A stretch of 64,000 bases of DNA. Source: Nostoc sp. PCC 7524. GTDB lineage: Bacteria > Cyanobacteriota > Cyanobacteriia > Cyanobacteriales > Nostocaceae. Below, piece after piece: positions 21,128-30,900 of this stretch. A program made the position numbers and the translations under genes. Where the stretch lies: NCBI RefSeq assembly GCF_000316645.1, contig NC_019684.1:3563501-3627500 (forward strand), read 5' to 3'. Under the pieces are notes generated by a model that did not search any database, had not been told where the DNA came from, and saw only the letters and a list, made by a program, of their open reading frames with translations. Position 1 is the stretch's first letter. Every line of letters starts with the position of its first letter.

Positions 21128-22906
21128 GTGAAAAAACTCCTAGTACCAGTAATATTAAGCTGCTTTATCACCTCCTCTGTCGCTTTGGCTCAACCAACAC
21201 CATCGCTGAAAGTTGTTTATCCCCAAACCAATCACCAGACAAGTGCGGAAAAAATCTTCTTTATTGGCACCGCACCACCCAATGGACAAGTTCTCATTAA
21301 TGGTACGCCAATTAACCGCAGTCGATCTGGCCATTTTGCACCAAGTTTCCCATTAAAGTTGGGAGAAAATATTTTTGAAATACGTCACCAAAATCAAGTG
21401 CTTCAGATTCGGGTGACAAGAATTAGCACTCAGCCTGAGATACCACAGGGGTTAGCTTTTGCTCAAGGTTCTCTGACTCCATCTGCTGATATTGCCAGAC
21501 TACCGGGAGAACTAATTTGTTTTAGCGCAGTTGCACCCCCAAACGCCAGTGTCTCTGTGAAATTAGCGAATCAAACTGTGGCACTTTTGCCGCAACCGCA
21601 ACAAGCTCAACTACCAAGTAATTTGGCAGCTTTGACAGGGCGTAATCAACCCACTACCCAGTCTAGCGTGGGTAAGTATGAGGGTTGCACTTCTGGTGTT
21701 GTCGTCGCGGATATCAAACAAGAGGTAGATTTGGGACAACCCCAGTTTCAACTAACGCTTAATGGTCAGAAGATAACTCAACCAGGAACTGGTAAAATTA
21801 CTATCCTCTCACCTGCTCAGTTACCAGTAGCTGAAGTCACAGCAGATGCAGGTGTAGCTCGTACTGGCCCTAGTACCGATTATTCTCGACTGACTCCACT
21901 GCCCAAGGGAACAAGAGCCAGTGTTACAGGAAGGGAAGGTGAATGGTTACGTCTAGACTATGGTGGCTGGATTAATAGTAAAGAAACCCGCACTCTTCCA
22001 GGAGCGATTCCGCCACGCTCAATCATTCGCAGTGTTGGATATCGAAGGCTTCCCGGTGCTACAGAGATGGTTTTCCCTCTACAAACTCCTGTACCTGTGA
22101 GTGTGCAGCAAGGTGAGCAAACTTTGAGCCTCACACTCTACAACACCACTGCCCAAACTGATATTATTCGCCTGGATGATGACCCCTTAATTTCTCGCCT
22201 GGATTGGCAACAGGTAGCTCCAGGACAGGTACAATACACCTTCAACCTCAAAAAAGCTCAACAGTGGGGATATAAGCTGAGATACGACGGTACAACCCTG
22301 GTTTTAACTTTACGCCATGCGCCTGTTATCAAGCAGAATAGGCAAAAGTTCTTATCTGGTATCAAGATTCTACTAGATCCTGGTCATGGTGGTAAAGAAT
22401 CTGGTGCAGCTGGACCAACTGGATATTTAGAAAAAGATGTGAATTTAGTTGTTTCTAAGCTGTTGCGGGATGAATTAGTCAAGCTGGGGGCAACGGTAGT
22501 AATGACAAGGGAGACAGATCAGGAAGTCTCTCTGCCAGAGCGTCAAGCAATTATCAATCGAGAAGAGCCTGCGATCGCCCTTTCCATCCATTACAACGCC
22601 TTACCCGACGCTGGCGATGCGGAAAATACGAAGGGCGTAGGTATGTTTTGGTATCATCCCCAAGCCCATAATCTGGCTATATTTATGCAAAACTATCTAG
22701 TAACAAAACTCGGTAGACCTTCCTACGGTGTATTTTGGAATAACTTAGCACTGACACGCCCAGCCGCCGCCCCCTCAGTATTATTAGAGTTGGGTTTTAT
22801 GATTAATCCCAATGAATTTGAGTGGATAGCAGATCCCCAAGAACAGCAAAAGTTAGCCAAAGCTTTAGCTGACGGAATTGTCGCGTGGTTTCAAAGTCGT
22901 TCTTAG
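21128..22906 (+). CDS. N-acetylmuramoyl-L-alanine amidase (AmiC-like) with SH3b and AMIN-like regions
   Basis: 592 residues from GTG 21128. A signal peptide (to VALAQP) precedes a ~200-residue beta-rich region, a bacterial SH3-like domain (~235-290, ADAGVARTGPSTDYSRL) and an AMIN-like region (~295-395). The catalytic Amidase_3 domain has all zinc and catalytic residues: H420 in DPGHGG, E435 in GYLEKD, H488 in SIHYN and E554 in LLELGF. It should cleave the peptide stem from septal peptidoglycan in the periplasm. In filamentous cyanobacteria AmiC enzymes drill the septal nanopores needed for cell-cell communication. A shorter paralogue follows. Confidence 0.92.
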   Translation: MKKLLVPVILSCFITSSVALAQPTPSLKVVYPQTNHQTSAEKIFFIGTAPPNGQVLINGTPINRSRSGHFAPSFPLKLGENIFEIRHQNQVLQIRVTRISTQPEIPQGLAFAQGSLTPSADIARLPGELICFSAVAPPNASVSVKLANQTVALLPQPQQAQLPSNLAALTGRNQPTTQSSVGKYEGCTSGVVVADIKQEVDLGQPQFQLTLNGQKITQPGTGKITILSPAQLPVAEVTADAGVARTGPSTDYSRLTPLPKGTRASVTGREGEWLRLDYGGWINSKETRTLPGAIPPRSIIRSVGYRRLPGATEMVFPLQTPVPVSVQQGEQTLSLTLYNTTAQTDIIRLDDDPLISRLDWQQVAPGQVQYTFNLKKAQQWGYKLRYDGTTLVLTLRHAPVIKQNRQKFLSGIKILLDPGHGGKESGAAGPTGYLEKDVNLVVSKLLRDELVKLGATVVMTRETDQEVSLPERQAIINREEPAIALSIHYNALPDAGDAENTKGVGMFWYHPQAHNLAIFMQNYLVTKLGRPSYGVFWNNLALTRPAAAPSVLLELGFMINPNEFEWIADPQEQQKLAKALADGIVAWFQSRS

Positions 22907-22913
22907 GGGACAT

Positions 22914-22940
22914 AGGTGACAGGTGACAGGTGACAGGTGA
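22914..22940 (+). repeat. Heptamer tandem repeat (AGGTGAC)
   Basis: About three and a half consecutive AGGTGAC units lie between the two amidase genes. It belongs to the same class of 7-bp repeats seen at several other places in the window. Confidence 0.75.
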
Positions 22941-23041
22941 TAGCTAGTAGGGTGCGTCAGTCAGATTAACTCTTGACGTAGTAGGGATTTACTCGTACTG
23001 ACGCAACCTTGTATATTGAGAGAAGTAGTAGGGGAATTGAG

Positions 23042-23731
23042 GTGAAATTCACATCACTACTGATAGGATTAACAGTTTTAAATTTTCTAGTAACTTCTAA
23101 CGCAACTTGGGCGCAAGATAAAACCCTGAATCTGGCTGACTCATCTGTAATTTCCCACAGACAATACAAGCCTTTATCTGGACTCAAAATTGCACTTAAC
23201 GCTGGACATGGTGGTGCAGAATTGGGTGCAGCTGGGCCAACTGGTTATTTAGCAAAAGACTTGAATTTGCAAGTAACCAAGTTATTGCGAGATGAGTTAG
23301 TGCAGCGAGGTGCAACTGTAGTGATGATCAGGGAATATGATCGAGACTTATCACTTGCAGAACGCCAGAAAATTATAGATCAAGAAGCACCTGCGATCGC
23401 TCTTACTTTTCACTATCGATTTCTTCCAGATGATGGTGATGCGGAAAATACCAGAGGTGTCAGTAGCTATTGGTATCATCCCCAAGCCCATAGTCTAGCT
23501 GTCTTACTACACAACCGTCTAGTTAATGATTTGGGTAGGCCTTCTTATGGTTTGTATTGGCAGAGTTTAGCACTCACACGCCCCCATACTGCACCATCAG
23601 TATTATTAGAGTTAGGTTTTATGAGCAACCCTGACGACTTTGAAGAGGCGACAAATCCCCAGGAACAGAAAAAGTTAGTCAAAACTTTAGCAGAGGGTAT
23701 TACTGAGTGGTTTAGAAGCATTAAACCTTAA
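23042..23731 (+). CDS. Short amidase paralogue lacking a zinc ligand
   Basis: About 229 residues from GTG 23042, chosen because it yields a clean signal peptide (MKFTSLLIGLTVLNFLV, cleaved near ATWA-QD) and has AGGGGA upstream; a TTG at 23009 is less likely. It consists only of the Amidase_3 domain and is highly similar to the preceding gene. The expected zinc-ligand Glu is Ala (A71 in GYLAKD, versus GYLEKD). DPGHGG has become NAGHGG and IHYN has become FHYR. H56 and the final Glu in LLELGF remain. Probably an inactive or altered paralogue, perhaps regulatory; it arose by tandem duplication. Confidence 0.85.
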   Translation: MKFTSLLIGLTVLNFLVTSNATWAQDKTLNLADSSVISHRQYKPLSGLKIALNAGHGGAELGAAGPTGYLAKDLNLQVTKLLRDELVQRGATVVMIREYDRDLSLAERQKIIDQEAPAIALTFHYRFLPDDGDAENTRGVSSYWYHPQAHSLAVLLHNRLVNDLGRPSYGLYWQSLALTRPHTAPSVLLELGFMSNPDDFEEATNPQEQKKLVKTLAEGITEWFRSIKP

Positions 23732-23741
23732 AATGCAGCAG

Positions 23742-24086
23742 TCAAGAGACTACAGCAAAATCTGTATACTGTCTCATCTTCGGCTCATGAAATGCTAAAA
23801 CAATGTCTTCTTTGGGAACTCCAGCACGAACCAAATCAGTTGCAATACCGTCTTCCGTCCAATCTTCTTCGATCCAGAACTTATCATCACGAATCCGCAC
23901 ATAGACAGTCATAGCAGAAATGCGATCGCCATTTTGCCAACCAAGATTCATCCAAATGTAATGAGCCTTTGATTCGTCCACAATTAAAAACGTCTCAATA
24001 CCTGGATTAGGATTAAGGTGACACAGTTCTACATACTCAGTCAAAATACGCTTAATTAACTTAGGATACTCAGTTAATTTATCCAT
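23742..24086 (-). CDS. xisI: XisI family protein
   Basis: 114 residues matching XisI (start MDKLTEYPKLIKRILTEYVE; core WMNLGWQNGDRI, then DDKFWIEEDWTEDGIA and DLVRAGVPKEDIVLAFH). XisH and XisI were named as factors needed for excision of the fdxN element in Anabaena, together with the recombinase XisF. The start overlaps the end of xisH by 13 bp, so translation is coupled. No xisF or fdxN element is visible, and such xisHI pairs are scattered widely in filamentous cyanobacteria. Confidence 0.92.
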   Translation of the reverse strand: MDKLTEYPKLIKRILTEYVELCHLNPNPGIETFLIVDESKAHYIWMNLGWQNGDRISAMTVYVRIRDDKFWIEEDWTEDGIATDLVRAGVPKEDIVLAFHEPKMRQYTDFAVVS

Positions 24087-24490
24087 TGTGTAATCTCCTC
24101 TGTCTCTATATCTACAACAATAATTGGTAGTTGATGTTTCTTGAGAATAAGTTGAATTACATCCTGAGTGAAAAAATTATTGTAAGCAACTTGGCTCACA
24201 GAAATATATAATTTACGGTCTGGTGCTGTTTCCTCTAAAAGATAACGGTAGATGTCATATTGACCAAGAGCCTCTTTCAAATCTTGTATTTTTGATGCAC
24301 TAATAAAGCTTTTCACTTCCACAACCAGTTTTTGCTTGTCTCGTTGGGCTGCGATCGCGCGATCAGCACCCAGATCAGCGTACAATGTTGTTCTGCGATA
24401 CTGAATTACATAAGGGTCATGTGTAATTGCCCAGCCATCTTTTATAAGTGCGTTTTTTACTGCATTGTGAATAATATCTAACTTAGGCAT
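24074..24490 (-). CDS. xisH: XisH family protein (endonuclease-like fold)
   Basis: 138 residues. The family start MPKLDIIHNAVKNALIKDGW is followed by YADLGADRAIAA and then E58-V-K60 in LVVEVKSF, a pattern resembling the PD-(D/E)XK core; the C-terminus is VVDIETEEITQWI. Family length is normal. It precedes xisI with a 13-bp overlap. Biochemical activity of XisH is not established; the nuclease-like fold is an inference from the D...ExK arrangement. Confidence 0.92.
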   Translation of the reverse strand: MPKLDIIHNAVKNALIKDGWAITHDPYVIQYRRTTLYADLGADRAIAAQRDKQKLVVEVKSFISASKIQDLKEALGQYDIYRYLLEETAPDRKLYISVSQVAYNNFFTQDVIQLILKKHQLPIIVVDIETEEITQWIN

Positions 24491-24644
24491 AGTTTAAGTA
24501 TAAGTTAGTCTTTATATCTGTCAGCTTCTAACTCTAAATTAAATAGCACTGTCAAGAATTTCTTTTCTGGGCATATCTTGGTGTTGGTACTTTCATCATA
24601 GAAAATTGTATCCACCTTTACTATTTGCTTTCTACAGTAATTTT

Positions 24645-25148
24645 TCAATCATGCTGCCAACCATGTAAAAATGGCATCATAAACAAACCCCAAGCCAAAC
24701 CTGTAATTAAACCAAAGGGTGTGACTAAATAATTATTAAAAACCCATAAACCAAAAATTTGCGCTGCTAATTCCAGAGGATACGCCATCATCAACACGCT
24801 AGCCAACGCCGCACCATTCCAACCGTACTGACTCAGCCAATAAAATCCTTTACCACCAGTCACGGCATACAGCAAGCGAGTAATGAGTAATCCTGTGACA
24901 GTACCGTAGCAGCGCATACACACAGCCATGAGGAATGGGGTTGCTAAATCTAAGCCCATATGTGGTTGCGGACATACATGATTACCCATGAAATAAATAA
25001 TGTCCGCAATACCCCCAAGTAACCAAACCCCAGACGCAGCCAGAAAGGGAGCTAATGGAGGGCCGAATACCATTCCCACCAGCATGAAGTCAGCGATGAA
25101 ACTAACCCAGTTAATTTGCAACTCTTTTGTTAAAGCTACTCTTACCAT
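24645..25148 (-). CDS. DUF2085 family membrane protein
   Basis: 167 residues with about four hydrophobic segments. The diagnostic DUF2085 stretch is present: a Cys and His in HVCPQPHMGLDLATPF followed by MAVCMRCYGTVTGL, a Cys-x-x-Cys near a membrane segment that may bind metal. Function of the family is unknown. It starts 33 bp downstream of the agrE stop on the same strand, so it may be the second gene of that transcript. Confidence 0.75.
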   Translation of the reverse strand: MVRVALTKELQINWVSFIADFMLVGMVFGPPLAPFLAASGVWLLGGIADIIYFMGNHVCPQPHMGLDLATPFLMAVCMRCYGTVTGLLITRLLYAVTGGKGFYWLSQYGWNGAALASVLMMAYPLELAAQIFGLWVFNNYLVTPFGLITGLAWGLFMMPFLHGWQHD

Positions 25149-25180
25149 TTCCCTTCTGCGCGTCTAGTGTAGTCCGTTGA

Positions 25181-27292
25181 CTAACCTACCTTAGAAACGT
25201 AGGGGCTTGTCAACTTATCTAACTGCTGGATTAACAGACTGAGGAATAATCCTACGTCTGTAACTACACCCACTGATTCTATTGAACCGCGATCGCTCAA
25301 TTTAGTCACGACAGCCGGGTTAATATCCACACAAACCATTCTCACACCGGCGGGTGTCATATTCCCTACCCCAATAGAATGCAGCATCGATGACAGCATT
25401 AAAATCATCTCCGCACCTTCGAGGTTTTTGGCGTATTCTTCCTGTGCTGCAATCAAATTCATTTGGGTATCGGGTAAAGGGCCATCATCCCGAATTGAAC
25501 CAGCCAAAACAAACGGTACTTGATTGCGGACGCATTCATACATTACGCCGCTATGAATTACCCCCGCTTCTACAGCTTTGGCAATGCTGCCATGACGACG
25601 AACGGTATTAATTACCTTGAGGTGATGGCGATGTCCACCACGAACTGCGACACCCCGCTTCATGTCCACACCGAGGGATGTACCCATCATATTTTGTTCG
25701 ATGTCGTGGACTGCGATCGCATTTCCACCCAGCAAGGCTTGTACATAGCCTTCCCGAATTAGCCGGGCTAGGTGTTCGCCGCCACCTGTATGAATCACTA
25801 CAGGCCCAGCCGTGACAACTACTTTACCACCAGCATCACGGATTTTACGTAACTCCCAAGCGACTTGTTCCACGACCAATTCCACCCGGCGTTCACTGGA
25901 AACACCAGAGGACATAAAGGTGAATTCTTGGGCGTTGCGTTGTTCTCGTGATTCGGTTTTGCGGACAGTGCGGATACCTTGCACGTCTACAACTACCTGT
26001 TCACCTACCTTCAAATCACGTAGAATTTTACACCGTGCGAGTAAGCCGTTGGGGGTGTGAGTAATGGCGATCGCGCCGTCCATGCGCTGATTTTCTACTT
26101 TCACCCACTGCCCATTTATCCTAACTTCGGTAGGATAAATCGTACTGACGTAGAAATCATCAGGGGCGACACCATCTTGAAGCACAGGCTCAAGCTTGAC
26201 ATCTCGCTCATCTTGTGGTAGGTCTACCGCACCTAAATCAATCAATTGGGAAATGATTTCTTCCATCACCTCATGAGAAGGTGCGGAAACTTTCACTTCT
26301 GCGGCGGAGGTGCTTTGGCGTTGTTCTCCTAAGTTGAAATTGAGAACTTGGAAACTACCGCCAGTATCAACGATCATATCCAAAGCGCGGTTAATCAAGC
26401 CAGAGTCAAGCAAATGTCCTTCGATGCGAATAATTCGGCTTTCGACTGAAACATTGGCGTGAACTTCTGCCCGTACTGGTTCTGTAACGCGCAAAGTCAG
26501 ACATTTTGCCGCACCACCAGCTTTGAGAAATTCGGTAAGTTGGGTTTCCAAAACACGGAAACCAACAGATGCTAAACGGGACTTTAAGCCCTCACTGGCT
26601 TTGTTCATAATCACAATGCTGTCTACATTCACCGCATTACAAGCAAAGTTGACAGCATCCGCTTCAGCTATGGCGATACGCTTTTCGGCGGCAACGCGCA
26701 TTTCAATTAGGCGGTTGGAGTAGGAATCAAACGCGCCGGGGTAATAGAGCAAATAGCCGTTAGCTAAAGGACAAAAACAAGTATCTAAATGATAGAAACG
26801 CTCATCAATTAACCGCAGGGATAATACCTCAATATCCAGCCATTTAGCGAGATATGGATGAGAATCTAATTCTGAACGGAAACCGTAACCAGCCCACAAC
26901 CAACGCCCTTCTCTATCTAAAAGTGCATCGCCTGCACCTTCAAAGGGTAAGTCTTTAGGTAATTCATAAACTGTGTAACCATTGCCTTCAAACCATTTCT
27001 TGAAGTATGGTTCTTCTCCCTGCCGCTCCTTGTGTAAAAAGCGACTTAAAACTACATTTTTACCCAAGACTAATCCGGCGTTAGCTGTGAAAACCATATC
27101 TGGCCAGCCTTTTTCCGGTGTCACCAAATCCACAATTGCGTGTTCTTTCAAAATTTGGTGTAGTCCTTGCCACTGTTCCACCGCGCGATCGCGTGATGAT
27201 TTGTGGATATTACCTTCCATCCAGGGATTAATCACATAATCCACATCATAGTGGTCAGGAGCGCACATCAAAAAACGAATCCGGGAAGTCAT
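25181..27292 (-). CDS. agrE: Arginine dihydrolase/ornithine-metabolising bifunctional enzyme AgrE (ArgZ)
   Basis: 703 residues. The N-terminal amidinotransferase-fold domain (~1-280) contains catalytic Cys264 in GGAAKCLTLRV and the start RIRFLMCAPDHYDVDYVINP, both characteristic. A middle LOR/SDH-type domain (~280-400) and a C-terminal Rossmann-like domain (~430-700) resembling ornithine cyclodeaminase follow. In Anabaena AgrE converts arginine to ornithine plus ammonia and CO2 and then to proline/glutamate. It thereby mobilises nitrogen from cyanophycin. A GTA-N8-TAC sequence lies ~60 bp upstream. Confidence 0.95.
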   Translation of the reverse strand: MTSRIRFLMCAPDHYDVDYVINPWMEGNIHKSSRDRAVEQWQGLHQILKEHAIVDLVTPEKGWPDMVFTANAGLVLGKNVVLSRFLHKERQGEEPYFKKWFEGNGYTVYELPKDLPFEGAGDALLDREGRWLWAGYGFRSELDSHPYLAKWLDIEVLSLRLIDERFYHLDTCFCPLANGYLLYYPGAFDSYSNRLIEMRVAAEKRIAIAEADAVNFACNAVNVDSIVIMNKASEGLKSRLASVGFRVLETQLTEFLKAGGAAKCLTLRVTEPVRAEVHANVSVESRIIRIEGHLLDSGLINRALDMIVDTGGSFQVLNFNLGEQRQSTSAAEVKVSAPSHEVMEEIISQLIDLGAVDLPQDERDVKLEPVLQDGVAPDDFYVSTIYPTEVRINGQWVKVENQRMDGAIAITHTPNGLLARCKILRDLKVGEQVVVDVQGIRTVRKTESREQRNAQEFTFMSSGVSSERRVELVVEQVAWELRKIRDAGGKVVVTAGPVVIHTGGGEHLARLIREGYVQALLGGNAIAVHDIEQNMMGTSLGVDMKRGVAVRGGHRHHLKVINTVRRHGSIAKAVEAGVIHSGVMYECVRNQVPFVLAGSIRDDGPLPDTQMNLIAAQEEYAKNLEGAEMILMLSSMLHSIGVGNMTPAGVRMVCVDINPAVVTKLSDRGSIESVGVVTDVGLFLSLLIQQLDKLTSPYVSKVG

Positions 27293-27352
27293 AAAAATAT
27301 TACAAATGCTACAGAATTAACGCAAACAGAAGTATGATCTTTTTTCGGTGGT

Positions 27353-27366
27353 GTATAATCCCTTAC
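27353..27366. promoter_or_regulatory. Candidate NtcA site upstream of agrE
   Basis: GTATAATCCCTTAC fits GTA-N8-TAC, the core consensus for the nitrogen regulator NtcA. It is 61-74 bp before the agrE start codon. A well-placed -10 box 22 bp further on is not obvious (CATACT lies nearer), so this is only a candidate. Confidence 0.3.
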
Positions 27367-27532
27367 TTGGTATCTATCTCTGGATAGTCCCAGGATTGAC
27401 AAAATTTTGGCTCTAATTCTATTAGCCAAAGCAATGGTAACAAACCTATAGGTAAGGACTTAGTAGTATACCTCTGAGGCTATAACCTCGTGCTATTTTA
27501 GCCACATTTATTGTGAATAATTTAAGTTTTAA

Positions 27533-27790
27533 ATAACAAATTTAACTTTAACTTTAGAAGATAATCCTGATATCGAAGATATTCGGGCAGTAATTAGCAA
27601 AATACTGAAATATAACAACGATATTCAACAGGATAAGGATATTGCTTATCCTCTAGGCGTTTTCATGCGAGATGCTCAATGTGAAATTGTTGGTGGTCTA
27701 GTGGGGAAAATACACTGGGGATGGTTGTTTGTTTCTCACCTATGGGTAGCTGATGCGTTGCGAGGCCAAGGCTATGGACAGCAACTTTGA
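27533..27790 (+). pseudogene. Remnant of a GNAT acetyltransferase gene
   Basis: An open frame without a start codon runs from after TAA (27530-27532) to TGA at 27788-27790. It encodes LEDNPDIEDIRAVI, PLGVFMRDAQCEIVGGLVG and LWVADALRGQGYGQQL. The last phrase contains the acetyl-CoA-binding motif (RGQGYG) of GNAT enzymes. The C-terminal half of the fold is missing after that motif and the initiating codon is ATA, so the gene is broken at both ends. The rest of the 650-bp gap shows only HIP1 sites. Confidence 0.75.
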
Positions 27791-27945
27791 CAACAACAGA
27801 TTTAGAGGCGATCGCTACGTCAATAGATTCTCTGCTAACTTGGACACAGCGATCGCTTCCCTATGCTGTACCTAAGTATAATTCCTGATGATAATCAAAA
27901 TTAGGTAGTTTATTATCCAAGCGGCATTTACCTCATCGCAAAACC

Positions 27946-30900
27946 ATGACTACTCTACGCTTCTCTCAATTTAACGCTTCCCTGAATCGTGGTGCAGCAG
28001 GTCAATTAGTATCTGATTTAACTAATGTTGATAACCCTAATAATGATACAGCAACACAAGCTAGAATAAATCAGGCGAAAACTGTAGCCGAAATTATACA
28101 GCGCAATAATCCAGATATATTGCTAATTAATGAGTTTGACTATGCTCCAGAAGCGGTAGACTTATTTAAACAAAATTTTCTGGAAGTTTCCCAAAACGGT
28201 GCTACTCCTGTTACTTATCAATATGCTTACATTGCACCTTCTAATACAGGTATTGCTTCTGGGTTTGACTTGAATAATGATGGCACAGTAGGTGGAGGTA
28301 ATGACGCTTTTGGGTTTGGGAACTTCCCTGGACAATTTGGGATGTTACTGTTATCAAAGTATGAAATTGATACGGAGAATGTCCGCACCTTCCAAAATTT
28401 CTTGTGGAAGGATATGCCAGGAAGCCTACTAACTGATGACCCCACAGTAGACAATCCTAACACTCCGGCCAGTGAAAATCTTAACGGTTTCTATTCACCG
28501 GAAGAGATTGAAATTTTGCGTTTATCGTCTAAAAGCCATTGGGATGTGCCAATTAAAGTTAATGGGGAAACAGTTCATGTTTTAGTTAGTCACCCCACCC
28601 CACCCTTATTTGACGATCCCGCTAACACTCCTCCTGATCAAATCATAGACTGGAACGGGAAGCGTAACCATGATGAAATTCGGTTTTGGGCTGATTATGT
28701 AACTCCCGGTAAAGGTGATTATATTTATGATGATAATCAGAAAACGGGAGGTTTAGCGGCTGGGTCGCGCTTTGTGATCATGGGTGATCAAAATGCTGAT
28801 CCCAATGATGGCGATAGTTACAATAACGCAATTCTACAATTATTACAAAATCCAGGTATTAACACTAATTCTATCCCTAGTAGTCCTGGTGCAGCCCAAC
28901 AAGCAAGTTCACAGGGTATTGCTAATAATAATCACAAAAGTAATCCTAGTTTTGATACTGCTGACTTTAATGATAATGCTCCTGGTAATTTGCGGGCTGA
29001 TTATGTTTTACCTTCGGTGGACTTGCAAATTACTAATTCTGGAGTTTTTTGGCCACTGAATACTGATCCCACATTTCCATTAGTGGGTACTTTTACTTCT
29101 GGTATCCCTGGTGGTTTTCCTAGTTCTGACCATCGCTTGGTGTTTGCAGATGTGCAGATGGGAGCAACAGAAAAGGGTGCTAGTTTACCGGAAGTGGAAT
29201 TTGAGGGAGAAACTACATTTGTCACAGGTTTTGTTCCTGGTGGTGCAGCAGGTACAGAAGCTGTTGGGGGTTTGTCTGGTGTTGTTTATGATGCTGGTAA
29301 TCAAGTTTACTACGCTCTCTCAGATGCTCGTTCTGATGCGTCTACTGGGGGTTCAGTTAGGTTCTATACTTTTACCGCAGATTTGACTGACATTACCAAC
29401 CCTCAAGTAAGTTTTACTGATGTTACGACTTTAACAGATGCTGAAGGTGATGCCTTTGCACCTTTTAGCCTTGACCCGGAAGGTTTTGCGTTAACCAATA
29501 ATGGCACAGTTTTCGTTTCCTCTGAAGGGGAAGCGAGTGCTAATCGTGTGATAGACCCCTTGATTAAGGAGTTTAACCTATCCACAGGTCAAGAAATCAG
29601 ATCCCTCCCTGTTCCTGAGAAGTTTAAACCAGTTTTTAACGATTTTAATAACAATGGTGTTTTAGATGCTGGGGAACAAACTTCAGGTGTGCGGAATAAT
29701 TTGGCCTTTGAAAGCTTAACTATTACACCTGACCAAAAAACCCTGTACACAGCTACAGAAAGTGCTTTAACCCAAGATGGAGCGATCGCTACTACCCAAA
29801 CAGGCGCTCGCGCTCGGATTATTCAATATAACCTGGCCAGTGGACAACCAGAAAAAGAATATCTCTACATGGTTGATCCAGTAGCGGAAGCATCATCACC
29901 AGCCAACGCTTTTACTGTTAGTGGTTTGGTTGATTTATTGGCTATTGATAATCGGGGTACATTTTTAGCATTAGAGCGTTCTTTTTCAGTTGGTGCGCCT
30001 GGTACTGGTAACACGATTAAAATTTATGAGGTGAGTTTGCAAGGTGCTACAGATATTAGCACTATTGACTCTCTCGCAGGAGATATTACAGGGATTCAAG
30101 CAGTTCAGAAGCGGCTACTGTTAAACCTGAATGAGTTAAATTTACCCAATGGTTTAGATAATATTGAAGGGTTGGCTTTTGGCCCAAAATTGGCAGATGG
30201 TCGGCAGTCAATTGTTTTGGTCAGTGATAATAACTTTAATGCAATTCAATTTACCCAAATTTTAACTTTAAGTGCTGATTTAGTACCGACGGCGACACCA
30301 AGGGTAGAAACCCGTCCTGATTTGTTGGATGATGAGACTTTACCGACAGATCAACAAGCTGATGCTGATGATCCGGCGATTTATTTACATCCTACAGACT
30401 CGGCTAGAAGTTTAGTGTTGACGGCGGTAAAAAATGCGGGTTTGCGGGTTTATGATTTGTCTGGGAATTTGTTACAAACGATTAATCCAGGGGGGATTCG
30501 TTACAATAACATTGACCTACAATATGGTTTTATATTAGGTGGTCAAAAAATTGACATTGCTGTAGCAAGCGATCGCCGCAACGATAAGTTAGCCATTTTC
30601 AAAATTAACCCTGATGCTACTGGTAATAATTATTTAGAAGACATCACTGATACTAGTATTGGTGCTATTTTCACACAACCCACTTTCCCAAATTCCATAG
30701 AAGATGAATCTCATGCTTATGGGTTAGCTCTTTATCGTAGCCCTATCACTAATGATTACTATGTTTTTGTCAATCGCCGCAATACTGGAGACGTTGCCCA
30801 GTTAAAATTAGTTGATAATGGCAGTGGTAAAATTAGCACGGAGTTTGTTAGAGGTTTTACCGTTACTCCTCCCCCAGAAATTGTAGATGCAGAACTGCAA

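Noticed and set aside
28784..29386. Alternative plus-strand frames within the phytase fusion
   Set aside because: They are shadows of the 1515-residue frame, with Leu/Ile/Val-rich nonsense translations.
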